From NCBI GenBank assembly GCA_021234155.1, contig JAJEKV010000004.1, forward strand, positions 3,784,109 to 3,848,108: a DNA stretch of 64,000 bases. The letters run 5' to 3'. Of this stretch, positions 32,083 through 45,106 are shown in pieces. A program made the translations under genes and the position numbers. Position 1 is the first letter of the stretch. Each line of letters starts with the position of its first letter. The notes under the pieces were generated by a model, which ran no database searches, was not told the origin of the DNA, and was given only the letters and a program-made list of their open reading frames with translations. The DNA comes from Isoetes taiwanensis (Eukaryota > Streptophyta > Lycopodiopsida > Isoetales > Isoetaceae).

Positions 32083-33328
32083 ATGACAGTCGAAGCAGTG
32101 AATGCAAGGTTGGCCCAGATGGGGAACCAGATGCAGCAATTACTCCAGTGGGCAACACCACTTATGCACGCTCAAGAATACGGACCGCCGCCACCACCTC
32201 CACCACCTGTGGGAGGTATTGACGAAGCACCTCAGCCGAAAAGAGAAGAAAATCAGGCGCCCAACAGGAAAAGGAAGAGGAAAAGAAGAGGCAAAAGGAG
32301 TCCGTCACCTTCTAGTTCTAGCAGATCTGAGACCCCTAATAGCGGATCGGACAGTAGTTCCGACAGTGAATCAGACGCATCACAAGGCAGGAACAAGAAC
32401 AGAAGGACAGATGACTACCAAAAGAAGGTAGATAGTGCAATGAACAATGTTTGGAAGACAAGAAAGCTGGGCCAGTTCTCGGGTAAGGATAGGTCAGGTA
32501 TGGAGGCAAAAAGCATGGCTTGACGAGATGGAAGAATTCGGAAACTCTTATGATATGAAGGATAAGGACATAGGTAAAGTGGCAACGACAAATTTGATAG
32601 GACCAGCCAGAATATGGTGGAAAGGATATGCAAAGTCCAACAAGCTAAGAAGAAACAATTGCAAATTCAGGACCTTCAGCAAGGCATTCCGCAAGCACTA
32701 TGTGCTAAGATCACACACAAGCAGGCAGATACAGCAGTTTTACAGGCTGGATCAGGGCAACTTATCAGTAGCCAAGTACACCGAAGAATTCATGAGGCTG
32801 AGACTCAATGTACCTAGAATCACAGAAAGGCAAGCAGTAGATGGATACATTGAAGGGCTGAACATCAACATTAAGAGGTTGGTTCGGGCAATCAACCCAA
32901 GGACAGTCGGGGAGGCTGAGGATAAGGCTTTGAGTTTGGAGGAGGCCCCAGTAACTCCAGGACAGAAACAACTACCATTCAAAGGGAAGACAACAGGGCA
33001 GTATCAACCTAGACAAGCAGCCTCTACGCCAGCAGGAGGCCAGTACCAAGGAAAAGCTCAAGGGAAGTCCTTTGGAGACCGTAGGCCACAGGAAGGATCG
33101 GGAGGCAAGTCAATTAAATTTCTCCTAGACAGCATCCCAAAGGAGAAAAGACAGGAATGCATAGAAAAGAAATTGTGTTTTCGGTGCTTCCAGCCAGGGC
33201 ATAGAACATACAATTGTCCTTTTGTCATGCAGGTGGCTCTAGCTGAACTTGTCGATTGGGAATCACCAGCCGAGGGAGACGAAGAAGAAGGTAAACCAAC
33301 AGGAAGCCCAGGACTTCATAGAAGGTGA
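32083..33328 (+). pseudogene. Gypsy gag (copy 1)
   Basis: Starts MTVEAVNARLAQMGNQMQQL, with a Pro run and a Ser/Arg-rich segment, then after one frameshift near 32500 the retrotrans_gag core (IWWKGYAKSNK, FRKHYV, FYRLDQGNLSVAKYTEEF) and a CCHC zinc knuckle CFRCFQPGHRTYNC. Apart from the frameshift the frame is open to 33328. Structural capsid and nucleocapsid protein. Confidence 0.85.
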
Positions 33329-33329
33329 G

Positions 33330-36300
33330 TGCAAAATCTGTGCAGCTATTGAGTCAGGGGATATTTAGAACCAGTCCACGGTAATCTCAGCAGAAGGAAT
33401 CATAGATAGCAAGCCTTACATAGTCCTGATAGATACAAATAGTTCCCATAATTTTGCCTCTTCAAGGCTTGCGACTCTTATGAAGAATAAGATTTTGAAG
33501 TCCAAGCCAAGGCCAGTTAGCATGGCAAGCGGCGCCATTCGCCACACCAAGCGGAGGAGGATCAGTTTTGACATAGATCTGAGTGGAAGCAAGTGGCCGA
33601 TGGGCACCGAAGTGATTGACATCGAAAAGTGTGATCTCATAGTAGGGATGGAGTTTCTAAGGCCAGCAAAAGCTATGATAGATTGCGACTGCAACGAAAT
33701 CTCTATGACGGCGCGCCGGACGGCAATCGATTCATAGTAAAAGGTAAGAAGGTAACTTCAGCTATGCAATGTATCTCTATGAAGCAGTTGAGGAAAAGCA
33801 TAATAAGAAATAGGGTGGATTATATCTTGAAGCTAGAGGCAATTGAACCAAGTAAAGAGAAGGGAAGTGATGCCTAGGCCGATAGCAAGGCTCATTAAGG
33901 AGTTTTAGGATGTATTCACAGATGAAATCCGTCAACTACCACCTTATAGGGGTGTAGAGTGTGAAATCACATTAGCTCCAAATGCTAAGCCTACCAGCAA
34001 GGCACCCTATAGATGAGCACTCCAGAGTTGATAGAGCTCAAGAAGCAGTTGCAAGAATTGCTTGAGCTCGTCGGATTCATAAGAGCAAGTGTGTCTCCTT
34101 TTGGAGCACCCATCCTTTTCGTCAAGAAGAAAGACGGATGACTTGATGGACCAGCTCCAGGGAGCAAAAGTCTTCTCCAAGATTGACCTAAGGTCGGGCT
34201 ACCATCAAATAAGGATCAAGGAAGAAGATATCCATAAAACCGCATTCAGAAAGCGGTATGGGCACTATGAGTTTACAGTAATGCCTTTTGGCTTATCCAA
34301 TGCCCCGGCAACCTTCATGCGCCTAATAAATGATATCTTCCACGAATTCTTAGACGAATTTGTCATCGTATTCTTCGACGACATCCTAGTCTACAGCAAG
34401 TCCATAGAAGAGCATTGTCAGCACTTGAGAAGAGTTTTGGAGAAGCTAAGGCGGCATTGATTGTATGGCAAGCTTTCTAAATGCCACTTCGCAACAGGCC
34501 GAGTGGAATATTTGGGCCATGTGGTGTCATCTGAAGGGATCTCCACTGATCCGGCAAAGATAGAAGCCATAATGGATTGGCCAGCACCAAAGAATGTCTC
34601 GGAAGTAAGAAGTTTTCTTGGTTTAGCAGGCTACTATCGTAAATTTGTAAAGGACTTCGCCAAGTGGGCATCGCATTTGTTAGACCTTACTAAGAGTAAT
34701 AAGGTAAAAGATTGGAGAACGCATTGGCTAGAGAATGTTCAAGCTTCATTCGAAAAGCTCAAAGAAGCCTTAACAACAGCACCAGTGCTAATCCTACCAG
34801 ATCCAAATAAGGACAAGCTAGTAGCAACTGATGCAAGTAAGCTAGCAACAGGGGGAGTCCTTATGCATGAAGGAAGAGTGGTAGCCTACGATTCTAAGAA
34901 GTTGAATGGCCGAAAGCGGCGTTATCCAACCCATGATCAAGAACTTCTAGCTATTGATAGGGCCCTTCGTATTTGGAGGCATTATTTGCTTGGAAGGAAA
35001 TTTCAGTTAGATACTGATCACCAGAGCCTCCAATACATTTTCACACAACCACTCCTCAATCTAAGGCAAAGGAGGTGGATGGAATTCCTTGAGGAATACG
35101 ACTTCGACATAGTGTATAAGCCCGGTGGGGTTGAACGAAGTTGCGGATGCTCTCCGGGGAGACCTTTTGAGACAAGAATGCATTGTAATGCCATATCAAC
35201 TCTTTCGAGTGAGTATGGCAAGAAAATTGAGGAGACATTGCCATCAGATGGCGATTTCAAGGAAGTGTGGGCTAGCCTCTCTAAGGAGGCAAGAACAGAT
35301 AAGGAAAGGGAGGCCTTCAAACATTATAAGAAGGAAGGTAATCTCCTATACCATAAGAACAAGTTGTGTGTGTACCTGGATCATCGGGAGTAAGGAAGCT
35401 AATACTTCATGATACACACAACAACCCTATAGTCGGCCATGCAGGATTTATGAAGACATATTTCAAGATAAGAAGTAGTTACTTCTGGCCAGGCATGAAG
35501 AAACAGATAGCCCAATACATTCGGGAGTGTCAGTTGTGCCAGCAGACCAAAGCGGAGCAACTCCGAATCCCAGGAGCCTTGGAGCCATTAGCAGTGCCAA
35601 ATGCCAAATGGGAAGTCATAAGCATGGACTTCATCACAGGACTGCCAAGAACCGTAAGAGGCAAGGATGCTTTGATGGTGGTCGTGGACAAGTTGTCCAA
35701 AATGGCACACTTTGTGCCTTGTAGGACCACGGATACGGCATTAGATACTGCCGTCCTATTTGCAAAGGAGATTTTTAGACTCCATGGCATGCCTCGTGAG
35801 ATTATCTTGGATAGAGATTCTAAGTTTATGAGTGCTTTGGCAGGATCTGTTTAGCACCATCCAGACGAAGCTCTCCATGAGCACAGCATATCATCCGCAG
35901 ACCGACGGTCAGACGGAGCGAACTAATCGAATTATTGAAGATATGCTAAGGAGTTATGTGTGGAACAAACAGTCTAAGTGGGATGATTTCATCCACTTAG
36001 TAGAGTTCGCCTACAACAGTACGAAGCAGGAGTCATCCCAGATGTCCCCTTTTATGATCAATTATGGGTATCAGTGTCTTACCCCAGATACATGGCACAA
36101 TCCAGTGTCAAAGGTAGAAGTCTCCCAGCAAATGCTATCAAATATGCAGCATCTGGTTGAAGAGGTAAGGGGATATTTGTTGGCAGTAAGAAGTCGGCAA
36201 AAGAGTGTAGCCGACCGTAAGGGAGTTCAAGGTAGGCGACAGTGTGTGGTTGAAGATCAAGGTGAAGCAAGCCAAGCTTCGCATAGGGAATTGCAAGAAG

Positions 36301-36747
36301 CTTGCTCCCAGGTGGGCAGGTCCTTTTAAGATCTTGGAGCGGGTGGGCACCCAGGCCTACAAGCTAGATCTTCCAGCGCACCTCAAAGTCCATAAGGTCT
36401 TCCATGTGAGCCTCTTAAAAAGGCACAACCCAAATCCTGATGAGGTTTTGGAAACTCCAACCCTGTTGGAAATGACGGAGGAACAAGTCAAAATTGTGTC
36501 TGAATTGCTTCTTGATAAGGCATTCAAAAAGACCAGGAGGTCTCAATTCCTCCAATATCTGGTCAAGTGGAAGCACTTGCCCATGGAAGATGCGACATGG
36601 GTATTGAAGCAGGATTTGGAGAAGCAATACCTGGACTTCATGAGGGAGTTTGATGGGCGAGTCGTCTCCGACCTTGTTGATGCCGACTTGCCAGGTGGTT
36701 GGTTTAGTGTGCCCTTAGTTAGCTTGAGTAAAGCACATGCATTGTAG
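33330..36747 (+). pseudogene. Gypsy pol: protease, RT, RNase H, integrase, chromodomain (copy 1)
   Basis: Protease: LIDTNSSHNFAS (normally DTG or DSG). RT: FVKKKDG is followed directly by [24 protein letters not shown], so about 25 residues are deleted; [13 protein letters not shown] and [10 protein letters not shown] follow, then a TGA before [10 protein letters not shown]. RNase [12 protein letters not shown] and [10 protein letters not shown]. Integrase: zinc motif (CQLCQQ), [11 protein letters not shown] and TERTNR supply the DDE residues. Chromodomain: LQYLVKWKHLPMEDATW at the C-terminus (final frame 36244-36747). Frames shift several times; near 34900 and 35130 the RNase H and linker are garbled compared with copy 2. 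Confidence 0.88.
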
Positions 36748-37563
36748 TTAGTAAGATGCATGTGCCAATATCTTGGACGTGTAAGCGATGATGGGATATG
36801 CCCCAAAGGCATTCCCTAGGCCAACACGCACCAAGGGTGCGCATGACCAGGAGGGCCATGTGAGAGAGGAAGTGAGGCATGGTGGGCGATGATGGGACAT
36901 CGGTCGGATGATCTCTGTGCCACGATGCAGGGCACGTGCACCTGACCATAGGGGGGTCATGGTGAGGTATAAGTGATCATGCGCGATGATGGGATCGTGA
37001 AACGTTCCCTAGCTTTAAACCCTTGGGGGCATGAAGCACTGGGAGTACTCGACAACGGGTAATCGAGTACAAGGTAGCACTTGATCATGGGCAATGATAG
37101 GATCATCTTAAATGGTCCTTAAGCTCAAATCCTTATGGGGCCATGATTGAGTGCAAGATAGTAGGGTAACCTTGAGCTAATAGTTCGGCTCAAGGAAGTA
37201 TTTAGGGGGGTGGTCCCTTAAAACCACAATCTTATTAACTAAACTAACGTAATGTGCTACTCGTGCAGGCTTAGTGAGAAGGGAGCATCGAGGAGGAGCG
37301 CATTACGTGGAGATGGGGAGCCATGATTTAGACTTAAATTATGAACCCTAATAACTCTTGTAATAATGTTTTGACTTATTATAAGGAGTAACATTGTTAA
37401 GGCTATATAATTTTGTATAAGTACAAATATAGCCTATATTACTTGTTAACTGTTTAATAGGACGTTGATCATTTCAATTAAATTGAAGTTGTGTACTTAT
37501 GTTGTTTTGCAGGGGTAGTGTAGGTTCGCCACCTTAGCGCAATGTTGAGGACAACATTGTCCT
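36748..37563 (+). other. 3' untranslated part of unit 1
   Basis: Non-coding. Contains a loosely repeated word GCGATGATGGGA (36786, 36876, 36984, 37091) and an 8 bp inverted repeat CAATGTTG/CAACATTG just before the polypurine tract. Confidence 0.6.
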
Positions 37564-37576
37564 AAGGGGGGGAGAA
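37564..37576 (+). other. Polypurine tract, unit 1
   Basis: AAGGGGGGGAGAA directly before the LTR start TGTGACG; the usual plus-strand primer. Confidence 0.85.
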
Positions 37577-38380
37577 TGTGACGTTCCAGGGAAATATACA
37601 CTATAAATATGTATATTTCCGGGTCCCTACTTCGTAGCCTTGTATACCTTAGGAAGTGCCATGGGTGCATATCTAAGTTATGTATGTAACTTAGATAACC
37701 TTAGGATAAGACCCATGTTCCACATGGCCTTATCCTATTGGGCAACCGCCACATGGCCATATCCCATTGGAGCCACGTGTCATCCCATGTAGACCCTAAC
37801 CTATATTAACCTCAACCCTAACCCTAGGCCTCTTTTCCTAGCCCTATCACCCTGGGAACCTTCTTCGCACTCGAAACCCCGTTTCGAGCACCGTTTGCTG
37901 TGGCATAGCCTAGTGCAGCTGCCCCCAGAGTGTGTGCACGATCTTGGAGTGAGCACGGCTTCGACCACCTCGAGGAGCATGGAGACGCCAGGAATGGGAG
38001 GGAGCGCTTCGAGAGTAGGTATTTGGAGTAGCGTCCATAGTAGTTCATCTGGAAGTTAGCACTCCACATGGTTCAGTATGTTGTATCTAGAGTAGAGCCA
38101 TCCTAGAACCCTTATTTAACATCTTGAACCCTAATCAAGGAACCCTAACGGTAAGTTGGATATGTATGATTAGGTTAAGATGTTCTTATGATGATTATCA
38201 TGATATGATGTTATGTGATGATGGTTGATCATGTTTGCTCCTCTTGCATTGGGAAGGGGGGTAGAGACCTAGTAGCCTTACTTAGTGATGCTCCTAGTTA
38301 GACCCTTTAGTTCCTATTATTATGCGGCCTGTGCATAGGAACCCGCCGGGCTAAGGAGGCTATGATGTGACTCAGCACTA
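37577..38380 (+). repeat. Truncated LTR2 (first ~804 bp)
   Basis: Starts like LTR1/LTR3 and ends abruptly at ...CAGCACTACA, joined to array sequence (TAAATTGTAAGAG) equivalent to 25347. A CA dinucleotide is shared at the joint. It resembles LTR3 more than LTR1 (for example GCAGCTGCCCCC). Confidence 0.88.
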
Positions 38381-39167
38381 CATAAATTGTAAGAGAATGT
38401 AGGAAAATATTTACAAGTCTGACGGAATCGCTTAAAATCTAGTTGAATCTAAGGGGATCTTCATAATATCTAAGGGAATCTTAGAAAATCTTGATGAAAT
38501 CTTAGAGTTTTTTTTAAGATTTTGCAAAGAGCCACAATAGAATGTTCTAAAATATTTCATAATAAAGGTGTACAATATAAATCTTGAAATGTTGCACATA
38601 TCCAAAATAGATTATTTTGGAAGGTTCTAAATGCTCATGGGTAAGCACCTCAATCAAAATAGAAAATTCTAAGAGAATCTAGGGGAATCTTCATGAATGC
38701 TAAATATAGTACATAAAATGTTGAAGAATATCGAGGAATCACAAGGGGCCTTGCACCATAAGAACATGCTAAAATTAGAAAATGCAACGTATATATATAT
38801 ATCTTATCTTATATATGTTCTTATGTTTCGCGCTTATCCGACCGTCCGTTCGAGATCCGACGGCTCATGTAGGTTTGGAACGTATTCTACGGCCCAGATG
38901 GCCTGGGAGTTTACATATAATATGTGTACCATGGTCCTACGGTCCAGATTGATCTGATCCTGACCGTCGGTCCGAGATCCGACGGCTCACGTGGCTTGGG
39001 GACACATCCTACGGTCCACGTGGCTTTGGGAATTATATGTAATAGATCCTACGGCTCATATTGCTTTTATATGGTGAGATCTTGATCATTGATCGAGTTT
39101 AAGATCCTAAGGCTCATATTGAATGCTCGTTCCTTAAGGAAAGGCTTTTAAATTTTTTTATGTTATT

Positions 39168-39230
39168 GGGGGGATTCGAACCCTGGTCCTCAAGCCCCCA
39201 AACCCCCCACTCTAACCACTAGACCAAGCA
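39168..39230 (-). repeat. tRNA-derived SINE-like head, copy 4
   Basis: Duplicate of the copy at 26132, A and B boxes intact. Confidence 0.7.
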
Positions 39231-39334
39231 TTAACTCTATAAAAAATTTATGTTTCAAATATACTTAAGGGTAATGTTCTAATTAAGATAAAATAGACTA
39301 TAATATTCTAGGATGTTTTGAAACTTTCAAAATG

Positions 39335-39372
39335 TTCCAGAAAGTTCTAAAATGTTCTAGAAATTTCTAGAA
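39335..39372. promoter_or_regulatory. Heat-shock-element-like array, copy 4
   Basis: Duplicate of the array at 26299; seven of eight pentamers. Confidence 0.5.
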
Positions 39373-41625
39373 TGTAAGGGAATCCAGAAGAATTAAAGGA
39401 AATATAAGGAAATCTCATAAGTTGTAAGAGAATCTAGGAAAATATATAAGTCTAACAGAATCTCTTAAAATCTAATTGAATCTAAGGGAATCTTCATAAT
39501 ATCTAAGGGAATGTAAGAAAATCTTGATGAAATCTTAGAGTTTTTTTAAGATTTTGCAAAACGCGACAATAGAATGTTCTAAAATGTTTCATAATAAAGG
39601 TGTACAATATAAATCTTGAAAAAAAAATATTCTAGATGCTCAAGGCAAGCGCTTTAGTCTAAAAATAGAAAATGTTTTAAAAATGTTGCACAGATCTAAA
39701 TTAGATTATTTTAGAAGGTTTTAAATGCTCATGGGTTTTAAGATTTTGAAAAGAGCGACAATAGAATGTTCTAAAATGTTTCATAATAAAGGTGTACAAT
39801 ATAGATCTTGAAAAAAAAATATTCTAGATGCTCAAGGTAAGCGCCTTAGTCTAAAAATAGAAAATGTTTTAAAAATGTTGCACAGATCCAAAATAGATCA
39901 TTTTAGAAGGTTTTAAATGCTCATGGGTAAGCACCTCAATCAAAATAGAAAAATCTAAGAGAATCTCAGTAGAATCATTGGTTATCTAGAGCACTATAGG
40001 GCCTTACATCGTAAGAACATGCTAAAACTGGAACAATGCGCCGTAGGACGTATTAATTTTCTTGTATATCTATCTAACATATATATGTTCTTATGTTTGT
40101 CCCACTCAATCCGACCGTCCGTTCGAGATCCTACGGCTCACGTGGCTTTGGGACGTATTCTATGGCCTAGATGGCTTGGGAGTTTGTATATAGATTATAT
40201 GTAAGCGTGCATTTGTTTGTGCATATATTCTTTTGTTTGTACATTTGATACCACTTTCGAATTTGCCTCCAATAAAATTGGATATGCATCAAGAAGGAGA
40301 TGCAATTTAACTTCACTGAGCCAAAGACACCCTGCACGTTGAAAAAAGTGGGGACACCCTTCACCAAGAATGGATGCTCGTCGAATAAAGCTGTACCCAA
40401 TAGGATTATAGACAAAGTTTGCTTCGTTATCGTAGAGTCATCAGTTGAAATCTAATTTCAAGTCTCCATTCTAATAAACAATGATGAGCTCCATTGAATG
40501 GCCATCAGGTAAAGGATTTAGCTTAAAACTTCATGACTTTGGACTGGATGCATGTTGCCATTCCTGCTGTTCTTAATCTTGGATTTTGTTCCCAAATTTC
40601 GTAGATAGGCCCATTTATCTTGGATTTCCATAGCTCATAGACCTTTTATTTTATCCCATTGATAGTTCATAGACCCATTTATAGTACAGAATGACCTTTC
40701 AACTATAAATAGTGTATACTTTTACAAAAATGTCTATCATCAAGTGTTCCCGAGAAAGCCCAAACTAATTCATTCAGGACTCGAGGACAAGCTTTTTGTT
40801 TGTACATTTGATACCACTTTCGAATTTGCCTCCAATAAAATTGGATATGCATCAAGAAGGAGATGCAATTTAACTTCACTGAGCCAAAGACACCCTGCAC
40901 GTTGAAAAAAGTGGGGACACCCTTCACCAAGAATGGATGCTCGTCGAATAAAGCTGTACCCAATAGGATTATAGACAAAGTTTGCTTCGTTATCGTAGAG
41001 TCATCAGTTGAAATCTAATTGCAAGTCTCCATTCTAATAAACAATGATGAGCTCCATTGAATGGCCATCAGGCAAAGGGTTTAGCTTAAAACTTCATGAC
41101 TTTGGACTGGATGCATGTTGCCATTCCTGCTGTTCTTAATCTTGGATTTTGTTCCCAAATTTCGTAGACCATAGCTCATAGACCCATTTATCTTGGATTT
41201 CCATAGCTCATAGACCTTTTATTTTATCCCATTGATAGTACAAAGACTTGTATATATATATCTGATCTATATATGTTCTTATGTTTCGCGCTTATCCGGT
41301 CGTCCGTTCGAGATCCGACGGCTCACGTGCGTTTGGGACGTATCCTACGGCCCAGATGGCCTGGGAGTTTACATATAATATGTGTACCGTGGTCCTACGG
41401 TCCAGATTGATCTGATCCTGACCGTTGGTCCGAGATCCGACGGCTCGCGTGGCTTGGGGACACATCCTACGGTCCACGTGGCTTTGGGAATTATATGTAA
41501 TAGATCCTACGGCTCATATTGCTTTTATATGGTGAGATCTTGATCATTGATCGAGTTTAAGATCCTAAGGCTCATATTGAATGCTCGTTCCTTAAGGAAA
41601 GGCTTTTAAATTTTTTTATGTTATT

Positions 41626-41688
41626 GGGGGGATTCGAACCCTGGTCCTCAAGCCCCCAAACCCCCCACTCTAACCACTAGACCAAGCA
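41626..41688 (-). repeat. tRNA-derived SINE-like head, copy 5
   Basis: Duplicate of the copy at 28598. Confidence 0.7.
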
Positions 41689-41792
41689 TTAATTCTATAA
41701 AAAATTTATGTTTCAAATATACTTAAGGGTAATGTTCTAATTAAGATAAAATAGACTATAATATTCTAGGATGTTTTGAAACTTTCAAAATG

Positions 41793-41830
41793 TTCCAGAA
41801 AGTTCTAAAATGTTCTAGAAATTTCTAGAA
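41793..41830. promoter_or_regulatory. Heat-shock-element-like array, copy 5
   Basis: Duplicate of the array at 28765. Confidence 0.5.
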
Positions 41831-43149
41831 TGTAAGGGAATCCAGAAGAATTAAAGGGAATATAAGGAAATCTCATAAGTTGTAAGAGAATCTAGGAAAA
41901 TATACAAGTCTAATGGAATCTCTTAAAATCTAAGGGAATCTTCATAATATCTAAGGGAATCTAAGAAAATCTTGATGAAATCTTAGAGTTTTTTTTTAGA
42001 TTTTACAAAGAGCGACAATAGAATGTTCTAAAATGTTTCATAATAAAGGTGTACAATGTAAATCTTGAAAAAAAAATATTCTAGATGCTCAGGGCAAGCG
42101 CCTCAGTCTAAAAATAGAAAATGTTTTAAAAATGTTGCACAGATCCAAAATAGATTATTTTAGAAGGTTTTAAATGCTCATGGGTAAGCACCTCAATCAA
42201 AATAGAAAATTCTAAGAGAATCTAGGAGAATCTAAGAGAATCTCAGTAGAATCATTGGTTATCTAGAGCACTATAGGGCCTTACACCATAAGAACATGCT
42301 AAAACTGGAACAATGCGCCGTAGGACGTATTAATTTTCTTGTATATATATATAAATTTTCTTCTCTTCTGTAATTTGATTGTATTTTTTTTGCATGAAAA
42401 TGTATTAAAATAAGTTAGATTGTAGTAGAATCTTTTGTACTATGCTTAGAATATTTGTAATCGATTAAATAGCATAAGTTATAGCACAAAAAATCAAGTT
42501 TGGCTCAAAATTGGTCAAACCGGGTGAATCCGCGCCAAAGCGTCTGCGTCTGGCCCATGACGAGCGCCCGCGAACCCACCTGTGTACCATGAAGGGGCAA
42601 AATTGATTCAAAAATTGTGCAAAAAGAAAGTAAATTGTTTAGAATCTGCCTAGGAATCCAGTCTAGAAGGTAATTTTAGCTAAAAACATCTAAAAATAAC
42701 AAATTTTGGTTGACGGGTGAGTTCTGCTACAAAGCAGCGTCAAGGCGTCCATGACATAAAAGCGCATCAAGCTTGAACCCATCCGGGTTGCCTTAAATTA
42801 GCACTTCTAGATGTCCATTTAACTTGAAACAAGCTGCTAGCTAGATTAGAATTGATCCAATTACAACCCCTAGAAATGTTTAGCTTTCTTAGAAATCGAC
42901 CAAACCGGGTGAGTCTACGCCAAACGCCCCTGCGTTTGCGACGCAGAGGCCATCTGCACGAACCCACCCGGGTTGACCCATTTTGACCTAGATTGGCCAA
43001 ATTTGACCCAACAAACTGCCATGTAGTGTTTCTTACCTTGTTTTGCTTAAATTTGCACTTCATGGTACCTTGTTTGGAGATCTATAGCCTTAGAACAAAC
43101 GTCTGTCCTATCAAGAACCCTTGTGCACGGAACCCGAGCAACCCTAGTC

Positions 43150-43158
43150 TATAAAAAG
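43150..43158 (+). promoter_or_regulatory. Internal TATA box, unit 2
   Basis: TATAAAAAG, 111 bp before the ATG of the second extra ORF; same as at 30119. Confidence 0.45.
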
Positions 43159-43268
43159 GGTCCTCATTTGCCATTTTTCCCTTCACCAAGACTGCTCTTA
43201 CCATCTTAGCCGATTTCTCAGGCTCTCATTAGTTCTTCCAAACCATCTTTTACACCCATCTCTGCTCA

Positions 43269-44775
43269 ATGGCGCCCACCAACTTTGTTCGATGGTACGA
43301 CAGTGCCAACCACATCCATGATCTTCCTGCTGAAGAGGCCTTCCATGTGTTTGACCATCTCTTTGACCTTCTGCAACCCTGACCAGGACCCCTTTCTACA
43401 CCGATATAATCTGTCAGTATGACCAGCAGATCTTACCCTGGGAAGTTAGTCTGCCGCCTAGCGGAGATAGGTGGGTATCCCTAGATTCGCTTAGCCAAGC
43501 TTTTGGGGGGGGTATCCAGAGGCAAGACCAACTGTGGGATAGGACAAGAGACATGCCCAACTACATGACTTGTAGAGCCCATAGGCATAGATATGTCTCA
43601 GCACATGCAGCCCTCGCTCTATTCATACAGTACAAGGCAATCAACAAGGTGGGGGAGCCCTCGATTCAGCCCTTGGACCTAGCGCCACTCAACACAAGAA
43701 TGAAGCAAGGCCAGATACATGAGATCGAATCTGAAGTGGAGTACGAGTACCATGGCACAAGAGTAGGAGCATTCCAAATTGAGCGGGATTACGAAAGCAG
43801 CTAGGGAAGAAAACCCAGTTGGGAGAGCGAGAGGCGACAAGAATGGAGAGGCACATAGCGAGGCACGATGATGACATTAGGCGGGCCTATGAACCACCAA
43901 TTGGCATTAGAGCCCTATCGCCGATAGTAATCGAAGGGGAAGAGTACATTCTAGCAAATGACATCCCCAACCTTCCATATTGGCAAGAAGAAGGGCTTAG
44001 AATCGACGAGCTCTTAGGCATGATCGCAAAGGAGCAACAAAGTGATTTCATTCTACTCGCACGCAGACGTTAGAGAAGTGGCGGAAAGGCACTCTTACAC
44101 CGGGAGACGATGTCGGACATCGCCCACTGAGCACATAAGGAAGATGTATCGTCAACAGCAGCCGATCATTTCAGAGGAAGAATTTCAGGAGATCCAAAGC
44201 AGGTTGTACAAACCAGGGAGAGGCCCAAGCTCTAGCCGAACAGTTCGATCGAGGAGTATGCGGGAGGCATCCAGTAGCATCAACCTGGAAAGCGCAACCA
44301 CCATGTGGAGAGACCATGAAGACCTCTTAGCATTAGGCGTCTCTGTGGCAGTTCAAAGAAAGGGCACAGTTGAAGGCCATAGGAAAGGGTAAGGCACTCC
44401 GATACTATCTCCCAGTCCTTAGCCAAGGGCAGATGATAGTCTTTCACAAGGAGTTCAGCCCGCAAGGGGAAGAGTCCGTGGCGCTCCTCATAATAGCTCT
44501 CGGCTTGAGACAAAGACGCCAAGCTAAGCGACCAAGCGGACCATATCATTCTCCTCAAGAGATCCGTGGTACTCCGCTTTGACTTCGCCCGGGGGCCACT
44601 TGAGAGACGCGCACCATTGACGGTAGTGGCGCAATGGCACCCGAACTCCCTGCACCTCAAATGGCTCGAGCCCTCGAAGGGGGATCTTCTGGAAATATCT
44701 TGTGCAACGTCGGCAAAGGCTTTCGACTTAGGGACATCAAGAACTTCTTCAAATCAATGAAGGGGCATCGAAGAT
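43269..44775 (+). pseudogene. Extra ORF upstream of gag (copy 2)
   Basis: Second copy of the frame at 30238. It shares the early stop and adds several small indels (near 43730, 43795, 44060, 44120, 44340, 44500) that split it into short open pieces. The distribution of changes at CAG and neighbouring sites suggests part of this decay may be sequence error. Confidence 0.55.
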
Positions 44776-45106
44776 GAACACTTTTTCGCTTTCACTTATC
44801 TTCTAAATGTATAAAAAATGTCTTCAGTTCTATGTACTATCATATATCTTATATAAATGTATAACTCTTATATATCAATTGCCATAATTTGTCCTTAACT
44901 TATAAGTTGGAATTTTGACATGATTTCTTTTATACCTAACAATAATTGACTTGTAAATAAGGATGAATAATGTATAACCTAAGTAACAACATTGATGACC
45001 AATACTTGCAGCCAGGAACACCGGTTCAGGGTCTCAAGGCCAAGGCCGGCAGCACCAATGGCAACCTAGGAACCTGTTCGGCTGGGAACACGACGACGAA
45101 CAAGGC

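Noticed and set aside
32752-32982. Minus-strand frames over gag and pol of both units
   Set aside because: They are shadows of the plus-strand gag-pol coding sequence.
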